Assembly: GCA_037442205.1 (NCBI GenBank)
Contig: JBBIQS010000027.1
Span: 1 to 64,000, forward strand
Length of the DNA stretch: 64,000 bases
Direction: 5' to 3'
From: JBBIQS01 sp037442205
GTDB lineage: Bacteria; Myxococcota; Myxococcia; Myxococcales; UBA5297
Positions 37,719 through 46,199 of this stretch are shown here, piece after piece. The first letter of the stretch is position 1; every line of letters begins with the position of its first letter. Made by a program: the position numbers and the translations under genes. Below the pieces are notes generated by a model. The model was given only the letters and a program-made list of their open reading frames with translations, was not told the origin of the DNA and did no database searches.

Positions 37719-40216
37719 ACGAAGGATGGGTGCTCGCCTACGATGGGCTCGAGCGTCGAGAGGAGCGCCACCGCGAGGCGCTGTGCACGCTCGGCAACGG
37801 CTTCTTCGCCACCCGCGGAGCCGCCGAGGAACAGCACGCCGACGGGAACAGCTACCCGGGGACCTACGTCGTCGGCGGCTACGACCAGCTCAAGAGCGAG
37901 GTGGCCGGCCGCACCGTGGTCAACGAAGACCTGGTCAACTTCCCCAACTGGCTCTGGCTCACGTTCCGCCTTCAAGACGGCGATTGGCTGGACCTGTGGA
38001 AGACCACGCCGGTCGACTACCGACAGGAGCTGCTCCTGCGCGAAGGGCTGCTGCTGCGCCGGTTCCGGGTCATTGATGGGCGCGGGCGCATCACCGCCAT
38101 CGAGAGCCGGCGCCTGGTTCACATGGAGAAGCCAAACCTGGCGGCGCTCGAGTGGCGGCTGACGCCCGAGAACTGGTCCGGGCCCCTGAGCATCCGCTCC
38201 GGGCTCGACGGCTCGGTGCGCAACGGCGGCGTTCCGCGCTACCGGCAGCTCTCCAGCAAGCATCTGGAGATCTGCCATCGAGCGCCGGTGGCCCCCGAGG
38301 GGATCTACCTCAAGGTTCGCACCTCGCAGTCGCGGATCGAGGTGGCCATGGCCGCGCGCACCCGAATTTTCGCCGGCGAGCTCCCGCCGACGTCCGAGCG
38401 GCGAATGCTCATCGAGGAGCCGGAACAGATCGCCGAGGAGCTCCAGCTCGAGGCGCGCCAGGGTGAGACGCTGCGGGTGGAGAAGGTGGTGGCGCTGTTC
38501 ACCTCGCGGGATCGCGGCATCAGCGAGGCCGGGCTGGCGGCGAGGCTGGCGATCGAAGCGGCCCCGGGTTTCGAGGCGCTGCGCACCAGCCAGCGCGAGG
38601 CGTGGGAGCGGCTGTGGCGGCGCTGCGACGTCGAGGTCGAGGCCGAGCCGGCCGCCGAGGCCGGAGTTCACGACCAGCTCGTCCTGCGGCTGCACATCTT
38701 TCACCTGCTGCAGACCGCCTCGCGCAACACCGCCGGCCGCGACGCCGGCATCCCCTCCCGCGGGCTCCACGGCGAGGCCTACCGCGGGCACGTTTTCTGG
38801 GACGAGCTGTTCATGCTTCCCTTCTACATCCAGCACGTCCCGGCCTTGGCGCGCACGGTCATCCTCTACCGCTACCACCGCCTCGACGCCGCGCGGGAGC
38901 TGGCCCGGCAGGCGGGGTGCGCCGGAGCCTGCTTCCCCTGGCAGAGCGGCAGCGACGGCCGGGAGGTCACGCAGGAGGTTCATCTCAACCCGATGAGCGG
39001 GCGCTGGGATCCCGACTACAGCCACCTGCAGCGCCACGTGAACTCGGCCATCGTCTACAACATCTGGCGCTACTTTCAGGCCACCGGCGACCGCGCCTTC
39101 CTCGAGGCCTACGGCGCGGAGATGCTGCTGGAGATCGCCCGGTTCTGGTCGAGCCTGGCGAGGTGGAATCCGGCCACCCAGCGCTACGACATCGTGGGCG
39201 TGATGGGACCGGACGAGTACCACGAGAAATATCCCGACGCGCAGGCCGGCGGGCTCAAGAACAACGCCTACACCAACGTCACCGCGGTCTGGTGCCTGCT
39301 GCGCGCCCGCGACACGCTGGAGTCGGTTTCCCACGAGCGCCGCGCCGAGTTGCTGCAGATGCTCGGCATCGACGATGCCGAGCTCGCCCGCTGGGACGAC
39401 ATCAGCCGGCGGATGACCGTCGCCTTCCACGACGGCGTGATCAGCCAGTTCGAGGGCTACGAGAACCTCGCGGAGCTCGATTGGGCGGAGTACCGCCGCC
39501 GCTACGGCCGGATCGAGCGCCTGGACCGTATCTTGCGCGCCGAGGGCACCTCCGCCGACCGCTTCAAGGTCTCCAAGCAGGGAGACGTGGTGATGCTGCT
39601 CTACCTGTTCAGCCCCGCCGAGCTGACCGGACTGTTGCGCCGGCTCGGGTACGAGTTCGGCGACGAGGCGATCCGGCAGAGCGTCGACTACTACCAATCG
39701 CGGACCTCCCACGGCTCCACCTTGAGCAAGGTGGTCTTCCTGTCCGCGGTGCACCGCGAGGACTGCGAGACCGGCTCCCGGCTCTTCCTCTCGGCGCTCC
39801 ACAGCGATCTGCAGGACGTGGAGGGCGGAACCACCTCCGAGGGCGTGCACCTGGGCGCCATGGCCGGCGCGGTGGACATCGTCACCCGCCACTACGCCGG
39901 GCTCGAGCTGCACCGCGACGGGCTGCACCTCTGGCCCGAACTCCCCCAGCGCATGCGGCGGCTGCGCTTCCGAGTCGAGCAGCACGGACGCTGGTTCGAC
40001 ATCGAGCTGACGCAGCAGCGGCTTTGTGTCTCGCTCGACGACGCGGAGCCGGCGGGAGCGCCGGTTCACATCCGTGGCCGCCAGTACCTCCTGGCATCGG
40101 GAGGCACGCTCGAGCTGGAGATGGATTTGCGGGCCCCTCCGCCGTCGATGGAACCCGCTGGCGAGCGGCAGCTCACCGCCGACAGCGGGCTGGCTGGCGG
40201 GGAACTGGTGCATTGA
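37715..40216 (+). CDS. GH65-family glycoside phosphorylase/hydrolase (trehalose/maltose type)
   Basis: An 833-aa GH65 enzyme. The N-terminal beta-sandwich begins WVLAYDGLERREERHREALCTLG. The (alpha/alpha)6 barrel includes RGLHGEAYRGHVFWDELFMLPF, the catalytic-acid segment VMGPDEYHEKYP (Glu) and the anion-binding block SRTSHGSTLSKVVF. A C-terminal beta-sheet domain ends the fold. Most members phosphorolyse trehalose, maltose or kojibiose to beta-glucose-1-phosphate; some are hydrolases. The four-base overlap with otsB suggests trehalose as substrate and a coupled synthesis/turnover switch. It is distinct from the second GH65 at 59119, with low sequence similarity. Confidence 0.9.
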   Translation: MNEGWVLAYDGLERREERHREALCTLGNGFFATRGAAEEQHADGNSYPGTYVVGGYDQLKSEVAGRTVVNEDLVNFPNWLWLTFRLQDGDWLDLWKTTPVDYRQELLLREGLLLRRFRVIDGRGRITAIESRRLVHMEKPNLAALEWRLTPENWSGPLSIRSGLDGSVRNGGVPRYRQLSSKHLEICHRAPVAPEGIYLKVRTSQSRIEVAMAARTRIFAGELPPTSERRMLIEEPEQIAEELQLEARQGETLRVEKVVALFTSRDRGISEAGLAARLAIEAAPGFEALRTSQREAWERLWRRCDVEVEAEPAAEAGVHDQLVLRLHIFHLLQTASRNTAGRDAGIPSRGLHGEAYRGHVFWDELFMLPFYIQHVPALARTVILYRYHRLDAARELARQAGCAGACFPWQSGSDGREVTQEVHLNPMSGRWDPDYSHLQRHVNSAIVYNIWRYFQATGDRAFLEAYGAEMLLEIARFWSSLARWNPATQRYDIVGVMGPDEYHEKYPDAQAGGLKNNAYTNVTAVWCLLRARDTLESVSHERRAELLQMLGIDDAELARWDDISRRMTVAFHDGVISQFEGYENLAELDWAEYRRRYGRIERLDRILRAEGTSADRFKVSKQGDVVMLLYLFSPAELTGLLRRLGYEFGDEAIRQSVDYYQSRTSHGSTLSKVVFLSAVHREDCETGSRLFLSALHSDLQDVEGGTTSEGVHLGAMAGAVDIVTRHYAGLELHRDGLHLWPELPQRMRRLRFRVEQHGRWFDIELTQQRLCVSLDDAEPAGAPVHIRGRQYLLASGGTLELEMDLRAPPPSMEPAGERQLTADSGLAGGELVH

Positions 40217-40261
40217 CCGCCGTCGCGGGGCGGTGAGCACGGGTAATCACGGAGGGGAGCG

Positions 40262-41674
40262 ATGGTTGCTGCCTCAGCAAAGGTGACGCCGCTGACCGAG
40301 GAGGACGCCCGCATTCTGGAACTGGAATGCGGAAACATCCGCGGCCACCTGCTCAAGGTCCTGCTCATCGACGATGCGCCCGACCAGCCGCTGCTCGAGG
40401 CGCTGCGCGACTCGATCGCGCAGCGGCTGCCTGCCGTGCCGAGGTGGCGGCAGCGGCTCACCTCGCTTCCGGAAACCGCGACGGGGCTGGGCTGGACCGA
40501 TGATCCCGATTTCGACCTCGCGCGCCACGTGCGGTTGGTCCCGGCCTCGGCGCCGCTCGGTCCGGAGGAGTTTCGCTGCCTGCTGGGCGAACGGATGATG
40601 ATGCCGCTGGATCGCGGCCATCCGCTCTGGTCGGTCGAGCTCATTCCGCGTCTGTCGGATGACCGCTGGGCGCTGATTTGGAAGGTCCACCACTGCCTTG
40701 CCGACGGCATGGCCATGATGAAGGCCGGCTCTCAGCTGCTGTGGACCGAGGAAAAGCCCCAACCGCCGGCGCCCAGGCTGCCGCGCGGGGACAGCAGTGC
40801 CGCCGCGCAGCTCAAGGCCGGCATGCGGCTGGCCAAGGTATTCGGATATCGCGGCCTGTTCCTGAGGGAGTTTCGCCGTGTGCGCCAGCTCTCTCCGCTG
40901 GCGGACGAAGTGGGGCCGGATCGCGCGGTGGCCTTCGCCGACTGCACTCTCGACGAGCTGCGGGCCATCGGAAAGGCAGCGGAGGGAGGCGCGACCGTCA
41001 ACGACGTGCTGGTCGCCGCGGTCGCCGGCGGGCTGAGACGATGGTTGCTCTCCCACGGGCTGCCGATCAGCCGCATGAAGGCCCAGATCCCGGTCAGCAT
41101 GCAGCAGCAAGGCCGAGCCAGCGACTCGAGCGGCAACCGCGACTCGTTCCTGCTGATCGAATTGCCGCTCGGCCAGCCCGATCCGGTGGAGCGATTGCAG
41201 AGGGTCTCCGCTGCCACCCGGCTCCGCAAGAACCGCCACGACGCCCGCGCCATCTACGCTCTCCGGCGGTCGCTGAGCCACGCGCCGGAGCGGTTGCGGC
41301 ACAGGCTCCAGCAGGTCGCCCAGGGACCGCAGGAGTACTCCCTCAACATCTCCAACGTGCCAGGTCCCGCGGGGCCGATCGCGGTCCTGGGCCATCGAGT
41401 CCACGCCCTGTATTCGGTGGCCGAGGTCTCTCCGCATCACGCCTTGCGAGTGGCGGCGGTGTCGCTGCACGGGAGGCTGTCGGTAGGGCTGTGCGCCGAC
41501 CCGCGAGTCGTCCCAGGGCTCGGGTCGCTGGCGCGAGGAATCCGAGACTCGATCGACGAGATGTGCGATCGGTTCGTCGGTCGTCGCTCCGAAGAGAGGT
41601 TGCCGTTGGCTGGGCACGTGCCGGGCGCAAACGAGGTGCTGGCGCCGCCGAGCGAAAGGCCGATGCATCATTAG
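40262..41674 (+). CDS. WS/DGAT-family acyltransferase (wax ester synthase/diacylglycerol acyltransferase)
   Basis: A 470-aa acyl-CoA acyltransferase. The catalytic HHxxxDG is present as HHCLADG at residues 143-149. The second conserved region includes GATVNDVLVAAVAGGLRRWL and NRDSFLLIELPLGQPDP (NDxxL type), and YSLNISNVPGPAGPIAVLG matches the late SNVPGP motif. It makes wax esters or triacylglycerol storage lipids at the membrane/lipid-body surface. GGAGGGG lies upstream of the ATG. It follows the otsB-GH65 pair by 45 bases and is probably cotranscribed, linking sugar turnover with storage lipid. Confidence 0.93.
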   Translation: MVAASAKVTPLTEEDARILELECGNIRGHLLKVLLIDDAPDQPLLEALRDSIAQRLPAVPRWRQRLTSLPETATGLGWTDDPDFDLARHVRLVPASAPLGPEEFRCLLGERMMMPLDRGHPLWSVELIPRLSDDRWALIWKVHHCLADGMAMMKAGSQLLWTEEKPQPPAPRLPRGDSSAAAQLKAGMRLAKVFGYRGLFLREFRRVRQLSPLADEVGPDRAVAFADCTLDELRAIGKAAEGGATVNDVLVAAVAGGLRRWLLSHGLPISRMKAQIPVSMQQQGRASDSSGNRDSFLLIELPLGQPDPVERLQRVSAATRLRKNRHDARAIYALRRSLSHAPERLRHRLQQVAQGPQEYSLNISNVPGPAGPIAVLGHRVHALYSVAEVSPHHALRVAAVSLHGRLSVGLCADPRVVPGLGSLARGIRDSIDEMCDRFVGRRSEERLPLAGHVPGANEVLAPPSERPMHH

Positions 41675-41678
41675 GCCC

Positions 41679-41706
41679 GGCGTCGGTGCACGCGAGCGCC
41701 GACGCC
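41679..41706. terminator. Bidirectional hairpin between convergent genes
   Basis: GGCGTCGG and CCGACGCC form a perfect 8-bp stem around 12 bases. It lies between the acyltransferase stop (41674) and the convergent serine hydrolase stop (41717). Confidence 0.55.
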
Positions 41707-41716
41707 AGACCGGAGA

Positions 41717-42985
41717 TCACGCCCAGGGCTGGGGCCCGTGCTCGAGCTTCGGGTATTCCGGCCGAGGCGTCGTGCGGCTGCCGATCATTGCAATCGATCG
41801 ATAGATGGCGTCTCGCAGCGACTTCTCCCGCGGATCGTCGAGCATGTAGTAGTCGAGCTTGTTCATCACGTAGGCGTAGCCGAGGTGCGCGTCGGGATCA
41901 GCGAACCCGAACGAGCCACCGGCGCCCGGCGCTCCAAAGGAACTCGGGCTGGAGCCGAAGGCGACCTCGGGTCCCGGGCGGATGTAGCCGAGCGAGAAAC
42001 AGGTCGGTGTGCCCAGGACCTCGTCCGTGGCGGGCATCGCCGTCGGCGAGGCGGTGAGCCTGGCCATGGTCTCGGGTCCGACGCCCAGCTCGCCACCGCC
42101 CTCGGCGAAGGCCGAGTAGGCCCTCGCGATTCCGCGCGCGGTGCCGACTCCGTTGCCGGCTGGAATCTCGATCTCGAGACAATGGCGATCGCTGTAGTCG
42201 AGGTCCGCGAAGAGCATCGACTTGCGAAGCAGCGACCACGGCCAGAGCACTCGCAGCAGCATCTGCGGTGGCGCGCTCGGCAGGGCCCGCACGGCGCGCA
42301 GCGTGGAGAGGGGCCGCGTCCTCGCCAGGCGCCGGTCCGGGACTTCGCGGGGCAAGCCGATGAAGAAGTCGAGCCCGAGCGGCTCGGCCAACTCCTCGCG
42401 GAAGAAGCGGCCGATGGTCCGATGCCCGGGATCGACGCGCCGCAGGAGCTCCTGCATGTACAGCCCGATCGTCATCGCGTGATAGCCGTGCCGAGTCCCG
42501 GGAGGCCAGGCCGGCTTCTGCCGGGCGAGGATCCGCGCCACGTCGTCGAGGTCGCTCAGCCGCTCGACCGAGATTGGCTCGTCGAGCACCACCAGCCCGG
42601 CTTCGTGGCCGAGCACCTGCCTGACGGTCACCGCCTGTTTGCTGTTCTGGGCGAACTCGGGCCAATAGCGGGCGACCGGGGCCTCGTAGTCGAGCAAGCC
42701 GCGGGCGTTGGCCATCGCCAGCGTCATCGCCGACAAACCTTTGGTGGTCGAGAACACGACCACCATCGTGTCCTCCTCCCACCGATCGTCGCTGTAGGGC
42801 GAGCGGCGGCCGCCCCACAAGTCGACGACCTTCTCGCCGCGCCAGTACGCCGCCACCGCCGCGCCGATCTCTCCTCGGACCGCGAAGTTGCGTTCGAATT
42901 CGTGCCGCACTTGCTCGAAGCCGGAAGCCACCTGCCCGCCAATCCTCACCTCGGAGCTGCGGGCATTGGCAGTTCGATTGGCCAT
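41717..42985 (-). CDS. Serine hydrolase of the class C beta-lactamase/EstB family
   Basis: A 422-aa beta-lactamase-fold esterase. The nucleophile motif SxxK is STTK at residues 79-82, after VVVFS. The second motif is the YHA of GTRHGYHAMTIG, replacing the penicillin-binding YxN as is usual in EstB-type esterases. Later GAPGAGGSFGFADPDAHLGYAYVMNKL holds the conserved Gly-rich loop. No signal peptide is seen, so it is cytoplasmic. The ATG at 42985 has GGGAGGG upstream. It probably hydrolyses esters or cyclic amides. Neighbours give no further clue. Confidence 0.88.
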   Translation of the reverse strand: MANRTANARSSEVRIGGQVASGFEQVRHEFERNFAVRGEIGAAVAAYWRGEKVVDLWGGRRSPYSDDRWEEDTMVVVFSTTKGLSAMTLAMANARGLLDYEAPVARYWPEFAQNSKQAVTVRQVLGHEAGLVVLDEPISVERLSDLDDVARILARQKPAWPPGTRHGYHAMTIGLYMQELLRRVDPGHRTIGRFFREELAEPLGLDFFIGLPREVPDRRLARTRPLSTLRAVRALPSAPPQMLLRVLWPWSLLRKSMLFADLDYSDRHCLEIEIPAGNGVGTARGIARAYSAFAEGGGELGVGPETMARLTASPTAMPATDEVLGTPTCFSLGYIRPGPEVAFGSSPSSFGAPGAGGSFGFADPDAHLGYAYVMNKLDYYMLDDPREKSLRDAIYRSIAMIGSRTTPRPEYPKLEHGPQPWA

Positions 42986-43251
42986 GGCGATTCCCTCCCA
43001 ATCGACCAACGGCTCGGCATGACGTCAGGCAAGCGATCGTACGCGTTCGTGGACCCAGGCGTGGTTCCGCTTGCCGGCAGTCGCGCTTCCTTGAACGGGG
43101 CACGCAAGGTCGGCCGTGGCGCGCTCCGCCAATGGAACGTGAGGTGGCCGGAGAGCCCGAACAACCTCTCAACCAGTGTGCCCGCTCGCGGGCGGTTCCT
43201 CTGCCTGGATGGGAGAAGCGGCGCTACGCCTGCCAGTCCGCTCGGATGACC

Positions 43252-44667
43252 TCAGCTCAAGCGCGCCATCCGGTCGATCAGCGCCACGATTTGCTCGGGG
43301 AAGAGCCCCAGCCAGAGCAGCGCCAGCAGCAGCAGCCCCAGAACCACTTCGGCGAAGCCGGCGCGGGCGGGAGAAGGGGCTGGCCCGGACTGGAACAGCG
43401 CGACCACCACCCGCAGGTAGTAGGAGAGGCCGAGTGCGCTGCCGCCGACCAGGACCATCAACGCCGGCCAGAGCTCGGCGCGCACGCCGGCCTGGAGCAC
43501 ATAGAACTTCCCGACGAAGCCTGCGGTGAGCGGAATCCCGGCCAGCGAGAGCATCGACACCGTGAGCACGCCCGCCAGCCCCGGGCGCGACCACGACAGC
43601 CCGCGATAGTCCTCCACCGCGTCGGCTTCGCGTCCGGTCGCGCGCGACATCTCTCCGATCACCCCGAAGGCCGCCAGGGTGGTCGCGAAGTAGGCCACCA
43701 GGTAGAAGGTCGCCGACGCCACGCCATCGCGCCCGCCGGCGAGGAAGGCGATGAGCAGGTAGCCGAAGTGCGAGATGGACGAATAGGCGAGCAGCCGCTT
43801 GAGATTCTTCTGCCGCAGCGCCAGCAGGTTCCCCACCAGCATCGAGGCGATGGCGATCGCCATGACCATCGACCGGGCCGAAGGCGCCTGGATCGGCAGG
43901 AAGAAGCGCAGCAGCACCGCGAAAATCCCGCCCTTTGAAACGGTCGCCAGGAAGGCGGTCACCGGAGCCGGAGAGCCTTCGTAGACGTCCGCGGTCCAAG
44001 AGTGGAACGGCACCACCGCCAGCTTGAAGCCGACTCCGACCAGCGACAGCGAGAACCCGGCCAAAGAAACCAGGCTGAGCGAACCACTGCCGCCGAGCCT
44101 CGGCGCCAGCGCCGCCAGGTCCATCGATCCAGCCTCGAAGTAGAGCAGCGCGAGCCCGAAGAGCAGAAAGGCCGCCGAGCTGGCCGCCAGAACCAGGTAC
44201 TTGATGCCCGCCTCGAGGCCCCGTTCCTCTTCCCGGTGGTAGGCGAGCGTCGCGTAGAGAGAGACGCTCAGGACCTCGAGCCCCAGGAAGAGCGAGGCGA
44301 AGTGTGTGCTCGCCGCCAAGGTCCCGGCTCCGACCGTCGCCGCGAGCAGGAGCACGTAGAGCTCCTCGCCCACTTCGTTTCGCCGTTCGAAGTAGCTGTA
44401 GCAGAAGGCGACTACGATCAGGCTCGCGGAGAAGCTCAGGCCCAGGAAGAGCAAGGCGTAGCCGTCGAGCAGGAGCAGCGGCGTAACTTGCCGCGGTTGC
44501 GCCGCGGCGGACAGAGGGATCGCGACCAGTCCGGCGACAAGCCCCAGCGCAGAGAGAAGGGCGGTCAGCGTGTGGCTGCGCCGAATGGCGATCGCGACCA
44601 TGGTCATCACTGCGGCTGCGCTCGGCAGGATGAGCGGCAGCAGCGGCACCAGCATCGAAGCGGTCAT
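43252..44667 (-). CDS. nuoN: NADH-quinone oxidoreductase subunit N
   Basis: A 471-aa polytopic proton-pumping subunit, homologous to Mrp antiporter subunits. Conserved features are GLEVLSVSLYATLAYHR (Glu in TM5), FKLAVVPFHSWTADVYEGSPAPVTAFLATVSKGG (Lys in TM7 and broken TM7) and LKRLLAYSSISHFGYLLIA (Lys of TM8). About 14 membrane helices. The ATG at 44667 overlaps the nuoM stop (ATGA). It is the last gene of the complex I operon. Although the frame stays open upstream to 46188, that stretch is the shadow of nuoM. Confidence 0.95.
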   Translation of the reverse strand: MTASMLVPLLPLILPSAAAVMTMVAIAIRRSHTLTALLSALGLVAGLVAIPLSAAAQPRQVTPLLLLDGYALLFLGLSFSASLIVVAFCYSYFERRNEVGEELYVLLLAATVGAGTLAASTHFASLFLGLEVLSVSLYATLAYHREEERGLEAGIKYLVLAASSAAFLLFGLALLYFEAGSMDLAALAPRLGGSGSLSLVSLAGFSLSLVGVGFKLAVVPFHSWTADVYEGSPAPVTAFLATVSKGGIFAVLLRFFLPIQAPSARSMVMAIAIASMLVGNLLALRQKNLKRLLAYSSISHFGYLLIAFLAGGRDGVASATFYLVAYFATTLAAFGVIGEMSRATGREADAVEDYRGLSWSRPGLAGVLTVSMLSLAGIPLTAGFVGKFYVLQAGVRAELWPALMVLVGGSALGLSYYLRVVVALFQSGPAPSPARAGFAEVVLGLLLLALLWLGLFPEQIVALIDRMARLS

Positions 44668-46199
44668 GGCTTCGCCTCCGCCCTCGCCCCGGCCCCCTTG
44701 GACGGACCGGCGGCAACGATTCCCGAGGCGGCCGTCAATCCTTCCAGGCTCTTGCGCGCGGTGTTGAGCTCGGTCTGCGGAAACAGGCCGAGCCAGACGA
44801 TGACCGCGACGGCGATCGCCATGATGACGCCCTCGCGCGCGCTCATGTCCGGGACCTTCCAGCCCTGGGGATTGGCGCCGTGGAAGACGCGCTGAATCAT
44901 CCACAGCGAGTAGATGGTCGAGAGGATGAAACCGGCGGTGGCGAGCGTCGCGGCGACTGGATTCACCTGCCAGGTCCCCAGCAGCACCAGGAGCTCGCCG
45001 ACGAAGTTGCCGAGGCCGGGCAAGCCGAGCGAGGCGAGCGCGAACAGCATGGCGGCCCCGCCGATCCGCGGCGCAGTCGCCCAGAGACCGCCCATCTTGC
45101 TCAGCTCGCGGGTGTGCAGCCGGGCGCTCAGGTCTCCGGCGATGATGAACAGCGCGCCGGTGCTGATGCCGTGGGCCATCATGACCATCACCGCGCCCTG
45201 CAGGGCCAGCGGGTTCCAAGCGAAGATCCCCAGCAGCACGAAACCCATGTGGCTGACGCTGGTGTAGGCGACGAGCCGCTTCAGGTCGGTCTGGCCGAAG
45301 GCCACCACCGCGCCGTAGACGATGCCGAGCACGCCCAATCCCATCGCCAGCGGGGCGATGGCCTGAGCAGCCTGGGGAAAGAGCGGAAAGATGAATCGCA
45401 GCAGCCCGTAGGCTCCGACCTTGAGCACCAGGCCGGCCAGGTCGACGCTGCCTGCGGTCGGCGCCTCGGCATGGGCGTCTGGGAGCCAGGTGTGCACCGG
45501 TACCACCGGCAGTTTGACCGCGAAGGCGGCGAAAAAGCCGAGCATCAGCCACCAGGCGGTCTCGGTGCTCAGCGGCGTGCCGATCAGCTGGAAGTAGTCG
45601 AAGGTGTGCACCCCGGTGGCCCGGGCATGGGCGAAGTGGAGCCCCAAGATCGCCAACAGCAAAAGCAGCCCGCTGGCCTGGGTGAAGATGAAGAACTTCA
45701 CCGCGGCGTAGATCCGCTTCTCCTGATAGCCCCAGAGCGCGATCAGGAAATAGAGCGGCACCAGAAGCACTTCCCAGCACACGTAGAACAGGAAGAGGTC
45801 GGTCGCCAGGAACAGCCCGGCGAGCGCCGCCATGATGAACATCAGGTTGAAGTGGAAGAAGCCGACCCTCTCCTGCACCGACTTCCACGAGGCGGCTACC
45901 GCGAGGATGGTGAGGAAGTTCGACAGCACGACCAGCAGCAGGCTGACGCCGTCCATGCCCAGCGAGAAGTTGATGTTCAGCCCGGGGATCCAGGGAACGC
46001 TGTACTTGAGCAGCCAAGGGTCGGCGGCGGTGAGCTCGACCTCGCGCACATGGCGCAGCCAGAGGGCGAGCAGCATTCCGAGGTGCGCGACCAGCACCAC
46101 CAGCGAGACGATGCGCGGCCAGAGCGAGCCGAAGAGCCCGGCGACCCAGACCATGACGGAGCCGATCAGGAAGATCAGGACGATCCAAGGCAAGATCAT
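44664..46199 (-). CDS. nuoM: NADH-quinone oxidoreductase subunit M
   Basis: A 511-aa antiporter-like membrane subunit. Key segments are VSLLLVVLSNFLTILAV, FYVCWEVLLVPLYFLI (Glu in TM5), KLPVVPVHTWLPDAHAEAPTAGSV (Lys of TM7) and LKRLVAYTSVSHMGFVLLG (Lys of TM8). The C-terminus is Lys/Ala/Glu-rich. Overlaps nuoL and nuoN by 4 bases each. It conducts protons through the membrane arm. Confidence 0.95.
   Translation of the reverse strand: MILPWIVLIFLIGSVMVWVAGLFGSLWPRIVSLVVLVAHLGMLLALWLRHVREVELTAADPWLLKYSVPWIPGLNINFSLGMDGVSLLLVVLSNFLTILAVAASWKSVQERVGFFHFNLMFIMAALAGLFLATDLFLFYVCWEVLLVPLYFLIALWGYQEKRIYAAVKFFIFTQASGLLLLLAILGLHFAHARATGVHTFDYFQLIGTPLSTETAWWLMLGFFAAFAVKLPVVPVHTWLPDAHAEAPTAGSVDLAGLVLKVGAYGLLRFIFPLFPQAAQAIAPLAMGLGVLGIVYGAVVAFGQTDLKRLVAYTSVSHMGFVLLGIFAWNPLALQGAVMVMMAHGISTGALFIIAGDLSARLHTRELSKMGGLWATAPRIGGAAMLFALASLGLPGLGNFVGELLVLLGTWQVNPVAATLATAGFILSTIYSLWMIQRVFHGANPQGWKVPDMSAREGVIMAIAVAVIVWLGLFPQTELNTARKSLEGLTAASGIVAAGPSKGAGARAEAKP

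Noticed and set aside
43252..46188. A single open frame of 978 codons across nuoN and nuoM
   Set aside because: Only the part from 44667 encodes NuoN; the rest is an Arg/His-rich shadow of nuoM in a high-GC genome.
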